64,000 nt of DNA from Enterococcus termitis (GCF_001730305.1 NZ_MIJY01000001.1:186001-250000); one strand, 5' to 3'; shown: positions 47,747 through 57,079, counted from the first letter of the stretch. Numbers and translations are program-made. The notes: a model not told the origin generated them from the sequence alone.

Positions 47747-48514
47747 TTAGACTTCTACTTGAATAACTTGTACACCTTGTTTTTCGATTTCTCGAATAAC
47801 TTCCGGAGGAGCGAAGGTATCTGTGATCAAATAATTGATGTCCTTAATATGCCCGCTAGTAAAGTTAGATGAAAAGCCGATTTTTCGATAGTCCGCAACT
47901 ACAATGACTAAACCGTTCGTCCGTTCAATGATCAAAGAATTGATTTTTGCTTCATGTAAAACAGGAGTGGTAATGCCATTTTCTACACTGAGACCAGAGC
48001 AGCCAATGATCGAAATGTCCGATGACATTTTTGAAAATGAATCGATCGCGATATCTCCAACCAGAGCTTCCTTAGGAAAACGGATTTCGCCACCAGATAA
48101 AATGACTGTTGAGTTTGGATTATGATCAAGATTAGCAACTTTTACGTTGTTTGTGACGATCGTGACGCGTTTATTCTCTAAATTTTTTAAAGAAGATAGA
48201 GCTGTTGAACCTGTATTGATAAACAGCGTATTGCCGTCGTTCACAAATTCTGCGGCTTTTTTGGCAATAGCATTTTTTAAAATTTCAATCTCTTCGTTAT
48301 AATCTTCAGTACCAATTTTTTGAACGATCTGCGCTTTTCCATGGGCTCGTTTAACCAGGCCCATTTTTTCTAATGCTGTAAGATCGCGGCGAACTGTAAT
48401 CTCCGAAACATCAAGTAACTGACTGATTTCTTTGACCTGTAAACTGGTTTTTCCTTGTAACAAGTCAAGTAAGGTGTCACGTCTTTCCTTGATTGTTGTA
48501 TGTGAACTCTTCAT
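47747..48514 (-). CDS. DeoR-family repressor, probable regulator of the ula genes
   Basis: 255 aa. N-terminal helix-turn-helix (KERRDTLLDLL; VSEITVRRDLTALEKMGLVKR) and a sugar-phosphate-binding DeoR C-terminal domain (from about residue 75) with GSTALSSL and VADYRKIG. E. coli UlaR is also DeoR-type, and this gene is divergent from ulaG with only one gene between, so it is the best candidate for control by L-ascorbate 6-phosphate; inference from context. It is 15 bp after the membrane protein gene, so they are probably co-transcribed. Confidence 0.85.
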   Translation of the reverse strand: MKSSHTTIKERRDTLLDLLQGKTSLQVKEISQLLDVSEITVRRDLTALEKMGLVKRAHGKAQIVQKIGTEDYNEEIEILKNAIAKKAAEFVNDGNTLFINTGSTALSSLKNLENKRVTIVTNNVKVANLDHNPNSTVILSGGEIRFPKEALVGDIAIDSFSKMSSDISIIGCSGLSVENGITTPVLHEAKINSLIIERTNGLVIVVADYRKIGFSSNFTSGHIKDINYLITDTFAPPEVIREIEKQGVQVIQVEV

Positions 48515-48529
48515 TTTATTTCCTCCACT

Positions 48530-49294
48530 CTATATCACTTGAACAACTGCAAGCGTATTTCCGATCGCTCGGGCTTGTTTCAATAAACGATGTCCTTCCG
48601 TTTGTTGGTTTAGCTCTAATAAACACTGCCCTTTCAGATGCAAAAGATAAGTCAATTCCCGATTGTTTAAACGGGCAGTATCGATCAGTGCGAGTTCCTG
48701 CAAGCACTTTTGATTTCTTTTTTGATGAAAATAACGCATACCTGAAATTTCATGCCATGAAAATAATCCTTGTGGCTGCTTTTTTTGTCCATTTTTTAAC
48801 TGAAATAGCTTTTCTAGAGTAATAGTCAAATTTTTTTCATCTTTTAAAAAATAATAGCAGTACATTTGCGTATGATAATAAATGAAGAGGTAATCCAACG
48901 TTCCGTGAAAGAACTTTCGATGCTTATGTAAATGATCTAAGCAATCTGTGTAATTTCCAGTATCCAGCAAAAGTAAGCTATCAAAAATAATAATAGACTG
49001 TTTAAAGCCATTAAACAAATCTTTTTTCTTCAAATGCTCTTTTATCTGAACCGCTTTTTTTAAATCACAGCTTACATTTAATGCATAAATCATTTGATCG
49101 TATAGAATTTTTAAATACTCAAACAGACAAACGATACCTAAAACAGCCACACCTATACAGCCAAAAAACAACCGAGCGCCAAGTGCTTCAGAGGAAAGAA
49201 CCAATGAATAAATATAGAATGCAAACAATAAATAAATCAACCAAATGAATATCTTTTTTCCATAATAAAAACTTCGCCAAATCACCATTTTCAT
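48530..49294 (-). CDS. Membrane protein with TPR-like cytoplasmic region, unknown function
   Basis: 254 aa from the ATG at 49294 (AGAGGTG upstream). Two membrane segments (about residues 15-35 and 42-62), then about 190 residues of helical pairs rich in Leu, Tyr, Lys and His that resemble degenerate tetratricopeptide repeats (LLLDTGNYTDCLDHLHKHRK; LHLKGQCLLELNQQTEGHRL). No enzymatic motif. Divergent from ulaG and co-oriented with the DeoR gene. I do not recognise the family. Confidence 0.65.
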   Translation of the reverse strand: MKMVIWRSFYYGKKIFIWLIYLLFAFYIYSLVLSSEALGARLFFGCIGVAVLGIVCLFEYLKILYDQMIYALNVSCDLKKAVQIKEHLKKKDLFNGFKQSIIIFDSLLLLDTGNYTDCLDHLHKHRKFFHGTLDYLFIYYHTQMYCYYFLKDEKNLTITLEKLFQLKNGQKKQPQGLFSWHEISGMRYFHQKRNQKCLQELALIDTARLNNRELTYLLHLKGQCLLELNQQTEGHRLLKQARAIGNTLAVVQVI

Positions 49295-49347
49295 CTCTAT
49301 CACCTCTACGTAACTATATCATATAAGAAACTATATGAACATAAAAA

Positions 49348-49440
49348 ATGGTCTTATTTTTGTTTTATCTATTTAAACGATCTTAAAATAAAGAAACGGT
49401 CTTAAAAATAGATTGAAAACGGTTTAAAATATTGTAGAAT
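49348..49440 (+). promoter_or_regulatory. ula promoter with direct-repeat operators
   Basis: -35 TTGAAA (49413-49418), 16-bp spacer, -10 TAGAAT (49435-49440). Direct repeats run through it: ACGATCTTAAAATA (49377-49390), ACGGTCTTAAAAATA (49396-49410), ACGGTTTAAAATA (49419-49431), and a weaker ATGGTCTTATTTTT (49348-49361). One lies in the -35/-10 spacer. Tandem direct repeats suit a DeoR-family repressor. Confidence 0.62.
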
Positions 49441-49480
49441 GAAAAGTGTAAACGAGATTGAGAAAATTTGGAGGGATCTT

Positions 49481-50545
49481 ATGGCAACAATTCATGATGT
49501 AACAAAAGAAAGCTGGATATTAAGTACATTTCCAGAATGGGGAACTTACTTAAATGAAGAAATCGAGCAAGAACAAGTAGCGGCGGGTAGTGTTTCTATG
49601 TGGTGGTTAGGTTGTACAGGTATTTGGTTAAAATCACATGAAGGAACGAACATACTATGTGATTTATGGTGCGGTACGGGTAAACGGTCGCACGGAAATG
49701 GCAAAATGAAAAAAGGACACCAGATGATGCGAATGAGTGGTTGTGAAAATATGCAGCCCAATCTGCGGACGCAGCCTTTTGTAATTGACCCGTTTGCGGT
49801 GAAAGACGTTGATGCGTTAGTCGTTACACACATTCATTCTGATCATTTGGATATCAACACCGCAGCAGCCGTACATCAAAATTGTCCAGAGGCTCGTTTT
49901 ATTGGTCCGAAAGAAGTTGTGAATACTTGGTTGAAGTGGGGGATTCCAGAAGCAAAAACAACGATCGTAAAACCAGGTGATCGTATCACAGTCAAAGATA
50001 TAGATATCGTTGCGCTAGAAGCTTTTGATCGCACCGCATTAGTGACTTGTGAGGATCCGGAAGTAACCTTAAAAGGAAAAATGCCTCAAGATATGGATCA
50101 AATTGCGGTCAATTATTTATTTGAAACAAGCGGGGGCAATATTTATCATGCAGGGGATTCTCATTATTCCAATATGTTCGCTAAGCACGGAAATGAATAC
50201 AAAATCGATGTTTGTCTAGGAGCGTATGGCGAAAATCCTCGTGGTATCACTGATAAGGTGACATCTGTTGATATGCTGCGGATGGCTGAATCGTTGAATG
50301 CCGAAGTAGTCATACCAGTCCATTATGATATTTGGGCTAATTTTATGGCGGATCCTAAAGAGATTACTGAGATCTGGAAATTTAAGAAGGATCGTCTGAA
50401 CTATCAATTTAAGCCTTTTATCTGGCAAGTTGGAGGTAAGTTTACTTATCCAAATGATAAAGATGATCTCGAATTTAATTTCTACCGCGGTTTTGATGAT
50501 GTGTTTACGACAGATAATGATACGCCATTCCCATCATTTTTATAA
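49481..50545 (+). CDS. ulaG: L-ascorbate-6-phosphate lactonase
   Basis: Opens the lactone of L-ascorbate 6-phosphate to 3-keto-L-gulonate 6-phosphate. 354 aa from the ATG at 49481 (TTGGAGGGA upstream), the same length as E. coli UlaG. Metallo-beta-lactamase fold: metal motif THIHSDHLD and later HAGDSHYSN and VIPVHYDIW. Cytoplasmic. First gene of the ulaG-C-A-B-D-E-F set, which starts from the repeat-containing promoter just upstream. Confidence 0.93.
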   Translation: MATIHDVTKESWILSTFPEWGTYLNEEIEQEQVAAGSVSMWWLGCTGIWLKSHEGTNILCDLWCGTGKRSHGNGKMKKGHQMMRMSGCENMQPNLRTQPFVIDPFAVKDVDALVVTHIHSDHLDINTAAAVHQNCPEARFIGPKEVVNTWLKWGIPEAKTTIVKPGDRITVKDIDIVALEAFDRTALVTCEDPEVTLKGKMPQDMDQIAVNYLFETSGGNIYHAGDSHYSNMFAKHGNEYKIDVCLGAYGENPRGITDKVTSVDMLRMAESLNAEVVIPVHYDIWANFMADPKEITEIWKFKKDRLNYQFKPFIWQVGGKFTYPNDKDDLEFNFYRGFDDVFTTDNDTPFPSFL

Positions 50546-50567
50546 TAAATTGGAGAGGAGAAAACGA

Positions 50568-51026
50568 ATGCTAAGATATTTTTATGACAACGATCTGATT
50601 CGATTTTGTAAAGAAAGTACGGCAACTTGGGAGGAAGCTGTTGTTCAAAGTTGTCAGACATTGTTGGATAAAGAGATTATCACTCAGCAGTATGTGGAAG
50701 AGATCGTGACATGTGTTCAAAAATATGGTCCTTATATCGTGATCGTTCCAGGTGTGGCAATGCCGCATTCTTCTGAGGACAGCCAGGGTGTTTTAGGCAC
50801 GGCGATTTCATTTACCAAAATGGCTCAAGATGTTGTTTTTGAAGAAGGTAATCCGGAAAAAAATGCCCGTTTATTTTTCACATTAGCAGCTAAAAATAGT
50901 GAGGAGCATGTAGAGAATATTTCTAAATTATCTGAGATGTTGATGACAGAAGGTTTGATTGAAGCATTGATGACAATTGAAACGATGGCGGATTATGAAA
51001 AAGTGATGACAACGTTTGATATATAG
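50568..51026 (+). CDS. ulaC: PTS ascorbate transporter EIIA
   Basis: 152 aa from the ATG at 50568 (GAGAGGAG upstream). EIIA of the mannitol/ascorbate type; the phospho-acceptor His67 is in GVAMPHSSE. It passes phosphate from HPr to the EIIB protein. Cytoplasmic. Followed by ulaA after 15 bp. Confidence 0.9.
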   Translation: MLRYFYDNDLIRFCKESTATWEEAVVQSCQTLLDKEIITQQYVEEIVTCVQKYGPYIVIVPGVAMPHSSEDSQGVLGTAISFTKMAQDVVFEEGNPEKNARLFFTLAAKNSEEHVENISKLSEMLMTEGLIEALMTIETMADYEKVMTTFDI

Positions 51027-51041
51027 AAAGAAGGGATGTTA

Positions 51042-52520
51042 ATGAAACAGGTAGTAGATTTTCTGTTGGGGATCTGGGATTATTTTGCAGCAAACATATT
51101 GACGCAGCCAGCATTTTTGATTGGATTTATTGTTCTTTTAGGGTATATCTTGTTGAAGAAACCATTGTATGAAAGCATTGCTGGTTTTTTAAAAGCAACG
51201 GTAGGTTATTTGATTTTGACAGTGGGTTCCGGCGGTTTGGTCAATAATTTCCGTCCGATCTTAGTTGGTTTAAAAGAGCGTTTTGATTTAGATGCAATGG
51301 TAATCGATCCTTATTTTGGTCAAAATGCAGTCACGGCTGGGATCGAAGAAACATTTGGCAGAACGTTTAGCGATACGATGATTTTATTGTTGATTGCTTT
51401 TGTAATGAATATATTGTTAGTCCGATTTAAAAAATATACCAAACTGCGTGCTGTTTTTACTACAGGGAATGTTCAAATTCAGCAGGCTGCTACGGCGTTT
51501 TGGATTTTATTATTCTGTTTTCCGAGTCTAGGACAGCTTCCTATTCTATTGATCATGGGACTTATTTTAGGCTGTTATTGGGCTGTAGGTTCTAATCTAA
51601 CTGTTGATATCACACAGGATTTAACAGAAGGTGCTGGATTTGCGATTGCACATCAGCAGATGTTTGGTGTTTATATTTTTGCCCGGCTTGCAGAAAAAAT
51701 GAAAAAAGATAAAAACAATCGCAAGTTGGAAGATGTACAGCTTCCAGGATTTCTATCGATTTTTAATGAAAATATGGTGGCTACCTCTATTTTAATGTTA
51801 TTTTTCTTTGGGATTATTTTGATTGTGTTGGGTCCGGCATATCTGATCGAAGCAGGTTTTATGGTTGAGAGACAAAGTTTCTTCTTCTACATTCTACAAA
51901 CCGCGTTGTATTTTGCTGTATATTTAGCGATTCTACAATTGGGGGTCCGGACGTTTGTATCTGAGTTGACCGAATCTTTTCAAGGAATTTCTAATACACT
52001 ACTTCCGGGAGCTGTTCCAGGTATCGATGTAGCAGCGACTTTTGGTTTTGGTTCACCAAATGCGGTAACGATCGGCTTTTTATTCGGAGCTTTAGGTCAA
52101 TTTATTACGATTGGTTTATTGATTTTATTCAAGTCACCGACGGTCGTGATTGCTGGTTTTATTCCCTTGTTTTTTGATAATGCAGTTATTGCTGTGTACG
52201 CAAATAATCGTGGTGGATTTAAAGCAGCATGTCTGTTCCCATTTATTTCAGGCATAATCCAAGTATTAGGTTCGGCACTGATTGCTACTTTCATAGGACT
52301 TTCTCAATATGGTGGATATATTGGCATGTTTGACTGGGCAACTGTATGGCCGATCATGACAATAGTAATGAAATATCTAGGCTATTTTGGTATTGCGTTA
52401 GTCGTTGTTGCACTTTTAGCAATTCCGCAGTTACAATATCGAGCAAATCCAAAAGGGTATTTCTTGATTGCTGAAGATTACGATGAATATGTAAAACAAA
52501 TGACAGCTAAAAGCGCTTAA
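51042..52520 (+). CDS. ulaA: PTS ascorbate transporter EIIC (SgaT/UlaA family)
   Basis: 492 aa from the ATG at 51042 (GAAAGAAGGG upstream; an ATG six bases earlier overlaps that site). Eleven or so hydrophobic segments; NVQIQQAATAFW, LTEGAGFAIAHQQMFG and PGIDVAATFGFGSPNAVTIG are characteristic of the UlaA fold. Imports and phosphorylates L-ascorbate with UlaB and UlaC. Confidence 0.93.
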   Translation: MKQVVDFLLGIWDYFAANILTQPAFLIGFIVLLGYILLKKPLYESIAGFLKATVGYLILTVGSGGLVNNFRPILVGLKERFDLDAMVIDPYFGQNAVTAGIEETFGRTFSDTMILLLIAFVMNILLVRFKKYTKLRAVFTTGNVQIQQAATAFWILLFCFPSLGQLPILLIMGLILGCYWAVGSNLTVDITQDLTEGAGFAIAHQQMFGVYIFARLAEKMKKDKNNRKLEDVQLPGFLSIFNENMVATSILMLFFFGIILIVLGPAYLIEAGFMVERQSFFFYILQTALYFAVYLAILQLGVRTFVSELTESFQGISNTLLPGAVPGIDVAATFGFGSPNAVTIGFLFGALGQFITIGLLILFKSPTVVIAGFIPLFFDNAVIAVYANNRGGFKAACLFPFISGIIQVLGSALIATFIGLSQYGGYIGMFDWATVWPIMTIVMKYLGYFGIALVVVALLAIPQLQYRANPKGYFLIAEDYDEYVKQMTAKSA

Positions 52521-52621
52521 TAATAATTGAGCTATGCGGATTGAAATTTTTTGAAAAGCAAATTCTGTTTTATAGAGAGTAAGTAGGCTCACTAGAGGTT
52601 AAAATTTAGGAGGGAATTAAA

Positions 52622-52921
52622 ATGAGAGTATTAGTATCGTGTGCAAATGGTTCTGGAACTAGTTTGATGATGAAAAAAAGTGTAGAAAAAGCGTTGAAGG
52701 AGTTAGGTTTTACGATCACCAACATTCATCACTGTGCTATTTCAGAAGGGAAAAGTACGGCGGGACAATATGATGTTGTTTTTTGTCCAATGAATTTTTT
52801 GAACATGTTTGAAGATGCCAAGAAAAAAGGAATCACAGTTATAGGAGTTAAAAATGTGATGTCTGCTAAAGAAATCAGTGAACGTGTACAAGAAACAGAG
52901 TTGGCAGCGAAATATAAGTAG
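52622..52921 (+). CDS. ulaB: PTS ascorbate transporter EIIB
   Basis: 99 aa. EIIB of the lactose/ascorbate type with phospho-acceptor Cys7 in VSCANGSGTS. Cytoplasmic. 101 bp after ulaA, with a strong TAGGAGGG. A 230-bp repeat element separates it from ulaD. Confidence 0.92.
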   Translation: MRVLVSCANGSGTSLMMKKSVEKALKELGFTITNIHHCAISEGKSTAGQYDVVFCPMNFLNMFEDAKKKGITVIGVKNVMSAKEISERVQETELAAKYK

Positions 52922-52992
52922 CAGAATCACACTGAATGATTATGAAATAAAGAGTTGAGGAAGAACTAACAAAAAAGTTTCTTGTTTTCTAT

Positions 52993-53222
52993 GAGGTTGG
53001 GTGAGTGGAACCTAATTCTGTGAGTCCTATTCCACTTATGCGGAATCCGAATAAACGATAGAAACAAAAGCAAAACCTATGTTGTGCTTCGAGCACATCA
53101 GCTAACGCATAAAGTTTCACTAGTATTCAAAGAACAAAGCGAAGCTAGCAAACTTCTAACTGCTAAAGTACCAAGAATTGAAGGACTTGCTTCTCGGAGT
53201 TAAATACGTTTGACCCAACCTC
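52993..53222. repeat. 230-bp element with 10-bp terminal inverted repeats inside the ula operon
   Basis: Ends GAGGTTGGGT (52993-53002) and ACCCAACCTC (53213-53222). Inside are a hairpin AGTGGAA (53004-53010)/TTCCACT (53030-53036), CGAATAAACGATAGAAAC, a GTGCTTCGAGCAC palindrome and TTGCTTCTCGGAGTTAAATACGTTTGAC, which resembles the dispersed repeat end TTTCTTGGAGCTAAACGCTTTTGTC. No gene inside, no transposase. Confidence 0.7.
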
Positions 53223-53252
53223 TCAATAGATTTAAATGAAGGAGAAAAATAG

Positions 53253-53891
53253 ATGAGTAGACCAAATTTACAAATAGCTTTGGATCATTCTGATTTGCCG
53301 AATGCATTGAAAGACGTCAGTGCGGTAGGCGAGATAGTGGATATTTTGGAAGTAGGAACAATTTTATGTTTACAGGCAGGAGAAGAGGCAATTCGTTGTA
53401 TCCGAGCATTGTATCCAAATAAAAAGATAGTAGCAGATACTAAATGTGCAGATGCTGGTGGAACCGTAGCCGCTAATTGCCGTCTGGCTGGAGCAGACTG
53501 GATGACTGTGATTTGTTGTGCAACGATTCCAACGATGGCAGCAGCTGCAAAAGAAGTGGAGGAAATTCAAGTAGAATTATATGGTGACTGGACATACGAT
53601 CAAGCACAAAAATGGCTGGATGCTGGTATTTCTCAAGCTATATATCACCAAAGTCGTGATGCACTTTTTGCTGGTGAAACATGGGGCGAAAAAGATTTAG
53701 TAAAAGTAAAAAAATTGATCGAAATGGGTTTCCGTGTTTCTGTCACAGGCGGTTTGACCATTGAGACCTTAAAGTTATTCGAAGGAATAGACGTATTTAC
53801 CTTCATTACGGGGCGCGGGATCACTGGAGCAGAGAACCCTAAACAAGCAGCGCTAGAATTTCAGGCAGAAATCAAGCGTATCTGGGGGTAG
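53253..53891 (+). CDS. ulaD: 3-keto-L-gulonate-6-phosphate decarboxylase
   Basis: 212 aa of the OMP decarboxylase-like barrel family. LQIALDHSDL at strand one, DILEVGT, the DTKxxD motif as ADTKCADAGG, and the phosphate site SVTGGLT...FITGRGITGA. Converts 3-keto-L-gulonate 6-phosphate to L-xylulose 5-phosphate and CO2, using Mg2+. Ribosome binding site GAAGGAGAA; 5 bp before ulaE. Confidence 0.94.
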   Translation: MSRPNLQIALDHSDLPNALKDVSAVGEIVDILEVGTILCLQAGEEAIRCIRALYPNKKIVADTKCADAGGTVAANCRLAGADWMTVICCATIPTMAAAAKEVEEIQVELYGDWTYDQAQKWLDAGISQAIYHQSRDALFAGETWGEKDLVKVKKLIEMGFRVSVTGGLTIETLKLFEGIDVFTFITGRGITGAENPKQAALEFQAEIKRIWG

Positions 53892-53896
53892 AGTGA

Positions 53897-54748
53897 ATGA
53901 CGACACTAGGTATTTATGAAAAAGCACTCCCAAAAAATATCAGTTGGCATGAGCGTTTAGTGCTTGCAAAAAAACTAGCGTTTGATTTTGTAGAAATGTC
54001 GATTGACGAAACGGATGAACGACTGAAGCGATTGGATTGGTCAAAAGATGAGCGTAGAGAAATCAGAGAAGCAATTGATGAAACAGGCGTTAAGATACTC
54101 TCTATTTGTTTAAGTGGTCATCGACGTTTTCCATTTGGATCAAAAGATGAGCAAAAACGTTCTCAAGCGCTTGATTTGATGGAAAAAGCAATCGACTTGG
54201 CCTCTGATCTTGGTGTTCGCACCATTCAATTGGCTGGTTATGATGTGTATTATGAAGAAAAAACGGTCACTTCAAGAGCATTTTTTATCGAAAATCTAAA
54301 AAAAGCAGTAGCGATGGCAGCCGCTAAAGAGGTTGTGCTGTCCATCGAAATCATGGATGATCCTTTTATCAATTCGATTTCTAAATTTCTTAAGATCAAA
54401 GAGCAAATCCATTCCCCCTATTTACAGGTTTATCCAGATTTAGGAAATTTGTCTGCTTGGCCTGAAAATGATATCGGTTATGAATTAGAACTTGGGATCG
54501 ATCAGATTTCTTCTATCCACCTAAAAGATACTTTGGCTGTTACGGACACGTTTCCTGGAAAGTTTAAAGAAGTCCCTTTCGGCAGCGGCTGTGTTGATTT
54601 TCTTGGCTGTTTAAAAGTATTGAAGCGTTTAGAATACAATGGTCCTTTTTTGATCGAAATGTGGAGTGAAACAAGTGAAAACCCGGAATTAGCCATCAAG
54701 CAGGCAAAAGCATTTTTACTCCCATATTTAAAGGAGGCTGGTTATTAG
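53897..54748 (+). CDS. ulaE: L-xylulose-5-phosphate 3-epimerase
   Basis: 283 aa, xylose-isomerase-like barrel. Metal-site residues in VVLSIEIMDDPF, VYPDLGNLSAW, SSIHLKDT and the last Glu in PFLIEMWSE. Converts L-xylulose 5-phosphate to L-ribulose 5-phosphate. Tightly packed between ulaD and ulaF. Confidence 0.93.
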   Translation: MTTLGIYEKALPKNISWHERLVLAKKLAFDFVEMSIDETDERLKRLDWSKDERREIREAIDETGVKILSICLSGHRRFPFGSKDEQKRSQALDLMEKAIDLASDLGVRTIQLAGYDVYYEEKTVTSRAFFIENLKKAVAMAAAKEVVLSIEIMDDPFINSISKFLKIKEQIHSPYLQVYPDLGNLSAWPENDIGYELELGIDQISSIHLKDTLAVTDTFPGKFKEVPFGSGCVDFLGCLKVLKRLEYNGPFLIEMWSETSENPELAIKQAKAFLLPYLKEAGY

Positions 54749-54749
54749 A

Positions 54750-55457
54750 ATGGATAAGCAATTAATTAAAGAGATGAAAGAACGAGTTTTTGCTGCGAAT
54801 TTAGCATTACCAGAAGCTGGTTTAGTGAAATTGACATGGGGGAATGTCAGTGAGGTCAATCGAGAAGCAGGGGTAGTCGTGATCAAGCCTAGCGGTGTTC
54901 CATATAGCCATATGAAAGCTGATGATATGGTTGTTACTGATCTGGACGGTAAAATAGTAGCAGGAAAAATGAAACCCTCATCTGATCTTGCAACACATTT
55001 GGCGTTGTATAAGGCTTTTAAAGAGATCAATGCAGTCGTACATACGCATTCAAAAAATGCAGTGATGTGGGCTCAAGCAGGTCGAGGTATTCCAGCATAT
55101 GGAACGACACATGCAGACACCTTTTATGGCGTTGTTCCCTGTACAAGGCAATTGACTTTTGAAGAAGTAGCTTCAGCTTACGAATTTGAGACTGGGAAAG
55201 TGATCATTGAAACATTTACTAAAGAAAAGATCGACCCCTTAGCTGTGCCAGGAGTATTAGTCTATGGGCATGGACCATTTACATGGGGAGAAACACCGCA
55301 AAAAGCAGTAGAAAATAGCATTGTTTTAGACGAAATCGCTGAAATGGCAGAAGTGACAGAACTCGTAAACAAAGATATTTGTCCAATTCCACAATATTTA
55401 TTAGATAAACATTTCTTTCGTAAACATGGGGTCAATGCCTATTATGGGCAAGGATAA
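54750..55457 (+). CDS. ulaF: L-ribulose-5-phosphate 4-epimerase
   Basis: 235 aa, class II aldolase/AraD fold. TWGNVSEVNRE, IKPSGVPY, the zinc-binding VHTHSKNAVMWAQ and a later GHGPFTWG are family motifs. Produces D-xylulose 5-phosphate for the pentose phosphate/phosphoketolase route. AraD could do the same reaction; the operon makes UlaF the better name. Starts one base after ulaE, with AAAGGAGG inside it. Confidence 0.92.
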   Translation: MDKQLIKEMKERVFAANLALPEAGLVKLTWGNVSEVNREAGVVVIKPSGVPYSHMKADDMVVTDLDGKIVAGKMKPSSDLATHLALYKAFKEINAVVHTHSKNAVMWAQAGRGIPAYGTTHADTFYGVVPCTRQLTFEEVASAYEFETGKVIIETFTKEKIDPLAVPGVLVYGHGPFTWGETPQKAVENSIVLDEIAEMAEVTELVNKDICPIPQYLLDKHFFRKHGVNAYYGQG

Positions 55458-55469
55458 CTCATTATCCAT

Positions 55470-55585
55470 TGAGGCAGAGACAAAAGTGTTTAGCTCCAAG
55501 AAATAAGAAGGAGCTGCTTTTTTCTCGCCGCATATTCGGGCTTAGAGAGCGAAACAAAACGGATTTTTAGTTTTGTCCCGCTCTC
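55470..55585. repeat. Dispersed intergenic repeat, well-conserved copy in opposite orientation
   Basis: TGAGGCAGAGACAAAAGTGT, TTAGCTCCAAGAAATAAGAAG, GAGCTGCTTTTTTCTCGCCG, CATATTCGGGCTTAGAGAGC and a terminal AAACAAAAC/GTTTTGT hairpin. It is the reverse complement of 34009-34124 with about seven mismatches in 116 columns. It follows ulaF and ends in CTCTCGCTTTTTT, so it can act as its terminator. Confidence 0.88.
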
Positions 55586-55680
55586 GCTTTTTTATCTCTA
55601 AGTATTACTTTAAGCACTTGAATTTAAATGAAGAACAGCTATACTAGAAAATAACGTAAAAAAAAGGAAAGAGGATGATT

Positions 55681-57000
55681 ATGGAAGAAAATCGATTAAA
55701 GCGGGAGATTTCATTATTCGGCGCTTTTTCAACAGTGATGGGAACGGTCATTGGAGCCGGTGTCTTCTTTAAAACAGCAAGTGTGGTGAGTTTTGCTCAG
55801 TCATCAAGCTTGACGATTTTTGCCTGGATATTGGGTGGATTCTTAACTTTATGTGCTGGTTTGACCAGCGCGGAACTGGCAACAGCTATTCCAAAAACTG
55901 GTGGAGCAGTTAAATATATTGAATATACATATGGAAAGCTTCCAGGATTTTTATTGGGTTGGGCTCAAAGTGTCATTTATTTTCCAGCCAATATTGCCGC
56001 TTTGTCGATTATTTTCAGTACACAGTTTCTTCATTTATTTCATTTGTCTGATAGCTTTCTTTTGCCAATAGCTGTTGTTACAGGATTAAGTGTGACAGTT
56101 GTTAATTTACTAGGAACTAGATTGGCTTCGAGATTGCAGTCGTTTACCTTGATTATTAAAATGATTCCTATTGCATTGATTGTAATTGTGGGTTTGTTTA
56201 TGCCAGCGGTTAGTGAAGTCTCATTATTTCCAGTTCGAGCAGGTGGAAATAGCGGGTTTATACAAGCGTTGAGTGGTTCTTTATTAGCAACAATGTTTGC
56301 TTACGATGGCTGGTTAGGTGTAGGAGCAGTTGCAGGCGAAATGAAAAGACCGGAAAAAGACTTACCCAAAGCTATTTTTTTAGGATTGAGCTTTATTACC
56401 GTTGTCTATGTACTGATCAATTTTGTATTTCTTAAAACCTTGCCGATAGAGCAAATTTCAGGGAATTTGAATGCTGCATCAGAAGCAGCCGGTCAAATCT
56501 TTGGTTCAGTTGGTGGTAAAATAGTAACGATCGGTATTTTGATTTCAGTTTATGGCGCATTGAACGGTTACACAATGACAGGAATTCGTGTTCCTTATGC
56601 ATTAGCGCTGGAGGGGATGATTCCTTTCAGTAAGCAATTTCAAAAGTTGTCTAATAGATTTGTAGTACCTTATGTAGCTGGACTATTTCAATTTTGTATT
56701 GCGGCTATCATGATGAGCTTAGGAACGTTTGATTTACTCACAGATATGTTGGTTTTTGTGATGTGGCTGTTTAGTATTTTGATTTTTGCGGCTGTGTTCA
56801 TTCTAAGAAAAAAAGAACCTGAATTATTACGACCATATAAAGTTCCCTTTTATCCAGTCGTGCCGATCATTGCCATCATTGGTGGGTTGTTTATTTTAAT
56901 CACCACCTTATTGACACAAACTATTTTAGCAAGTATCGGTATCGGAATTACGTTATTGGGTGTTCCAGTTTATTATATTAATAAGAAGCATAAAGAATAA
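55681..57000 (+). CDS. APC-family amino acid permease
   Basis: 439 aa from the ATG at 55681 (AAAGAGG six bases upstream). Twelve hydrophobic segments. The N-terminal GAFSTVMGTVIGAGVFFKTA substrate motif and YDGWLGVGAVAGEMKRPEKDLPKA are typical of the LAT/SteT branch of the APC superfamily, which exchange neutral or polar amino acids. Substrate not determinable from sequence. Stand-alone gene. Confidence 0.85.
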   Translation: MEENRLKREISLFGAFSTVMGTVIGAGVFFKTASVVSFAQSSSLTIFAWILGGFLTLCAGLTSAELATAIPKTGGAVKYIEYTYGKLPGFLLGWAQSVIYFPANIAALSIIFSTQFLHLFHLSDSFLLPIAVVTGLSVTVVNLLGTRLASRLQSFTLIIKMIPIALIVIVGLFMPAVSEVSLFPVRAGGNSGFIQALSGSLLATMFAYDGWLGVGAVAGEMKRPEKDLPKAIFLGLSFITVVYVLINFVFLKTLPIEQISGNLNAASEAAGQIFGSVGGKIVTIGILISVYGALNGYTMTGIRVPYALALEGMIPFSKQFQKLSNRFVVPYVAGLFQFCIAAIMMSLGTFDLLTDMLVFVMWLFSILIFAAVFILRKKEPELLRPYKVPFYPVVPIIAIIGGLFILITTLLTQTILASIGIGITLLGVPVYYINKKHKE

Positions 57001-57014
57001 ATGAATTAAAAAAA

Positions 57015-57065
57015 ATTGTTTTGTCAATAATTTCCTTCTTATTATCAAAAAATTGATAAAACAAT
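57015..57065. repeat. Inverted repeat after the amino acid permease gene
   Basis: ATTGTTTTGTCAAT (57015-57028) and ATTGATAAAACAAT (57052-57065), 14-bp arms with one G-T pair and a 23-nt loop. First of a row of structures leading to comGA. Confidence 0.6.
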
Positions 57066-57079
57066 CGTGAATTCTTTGG

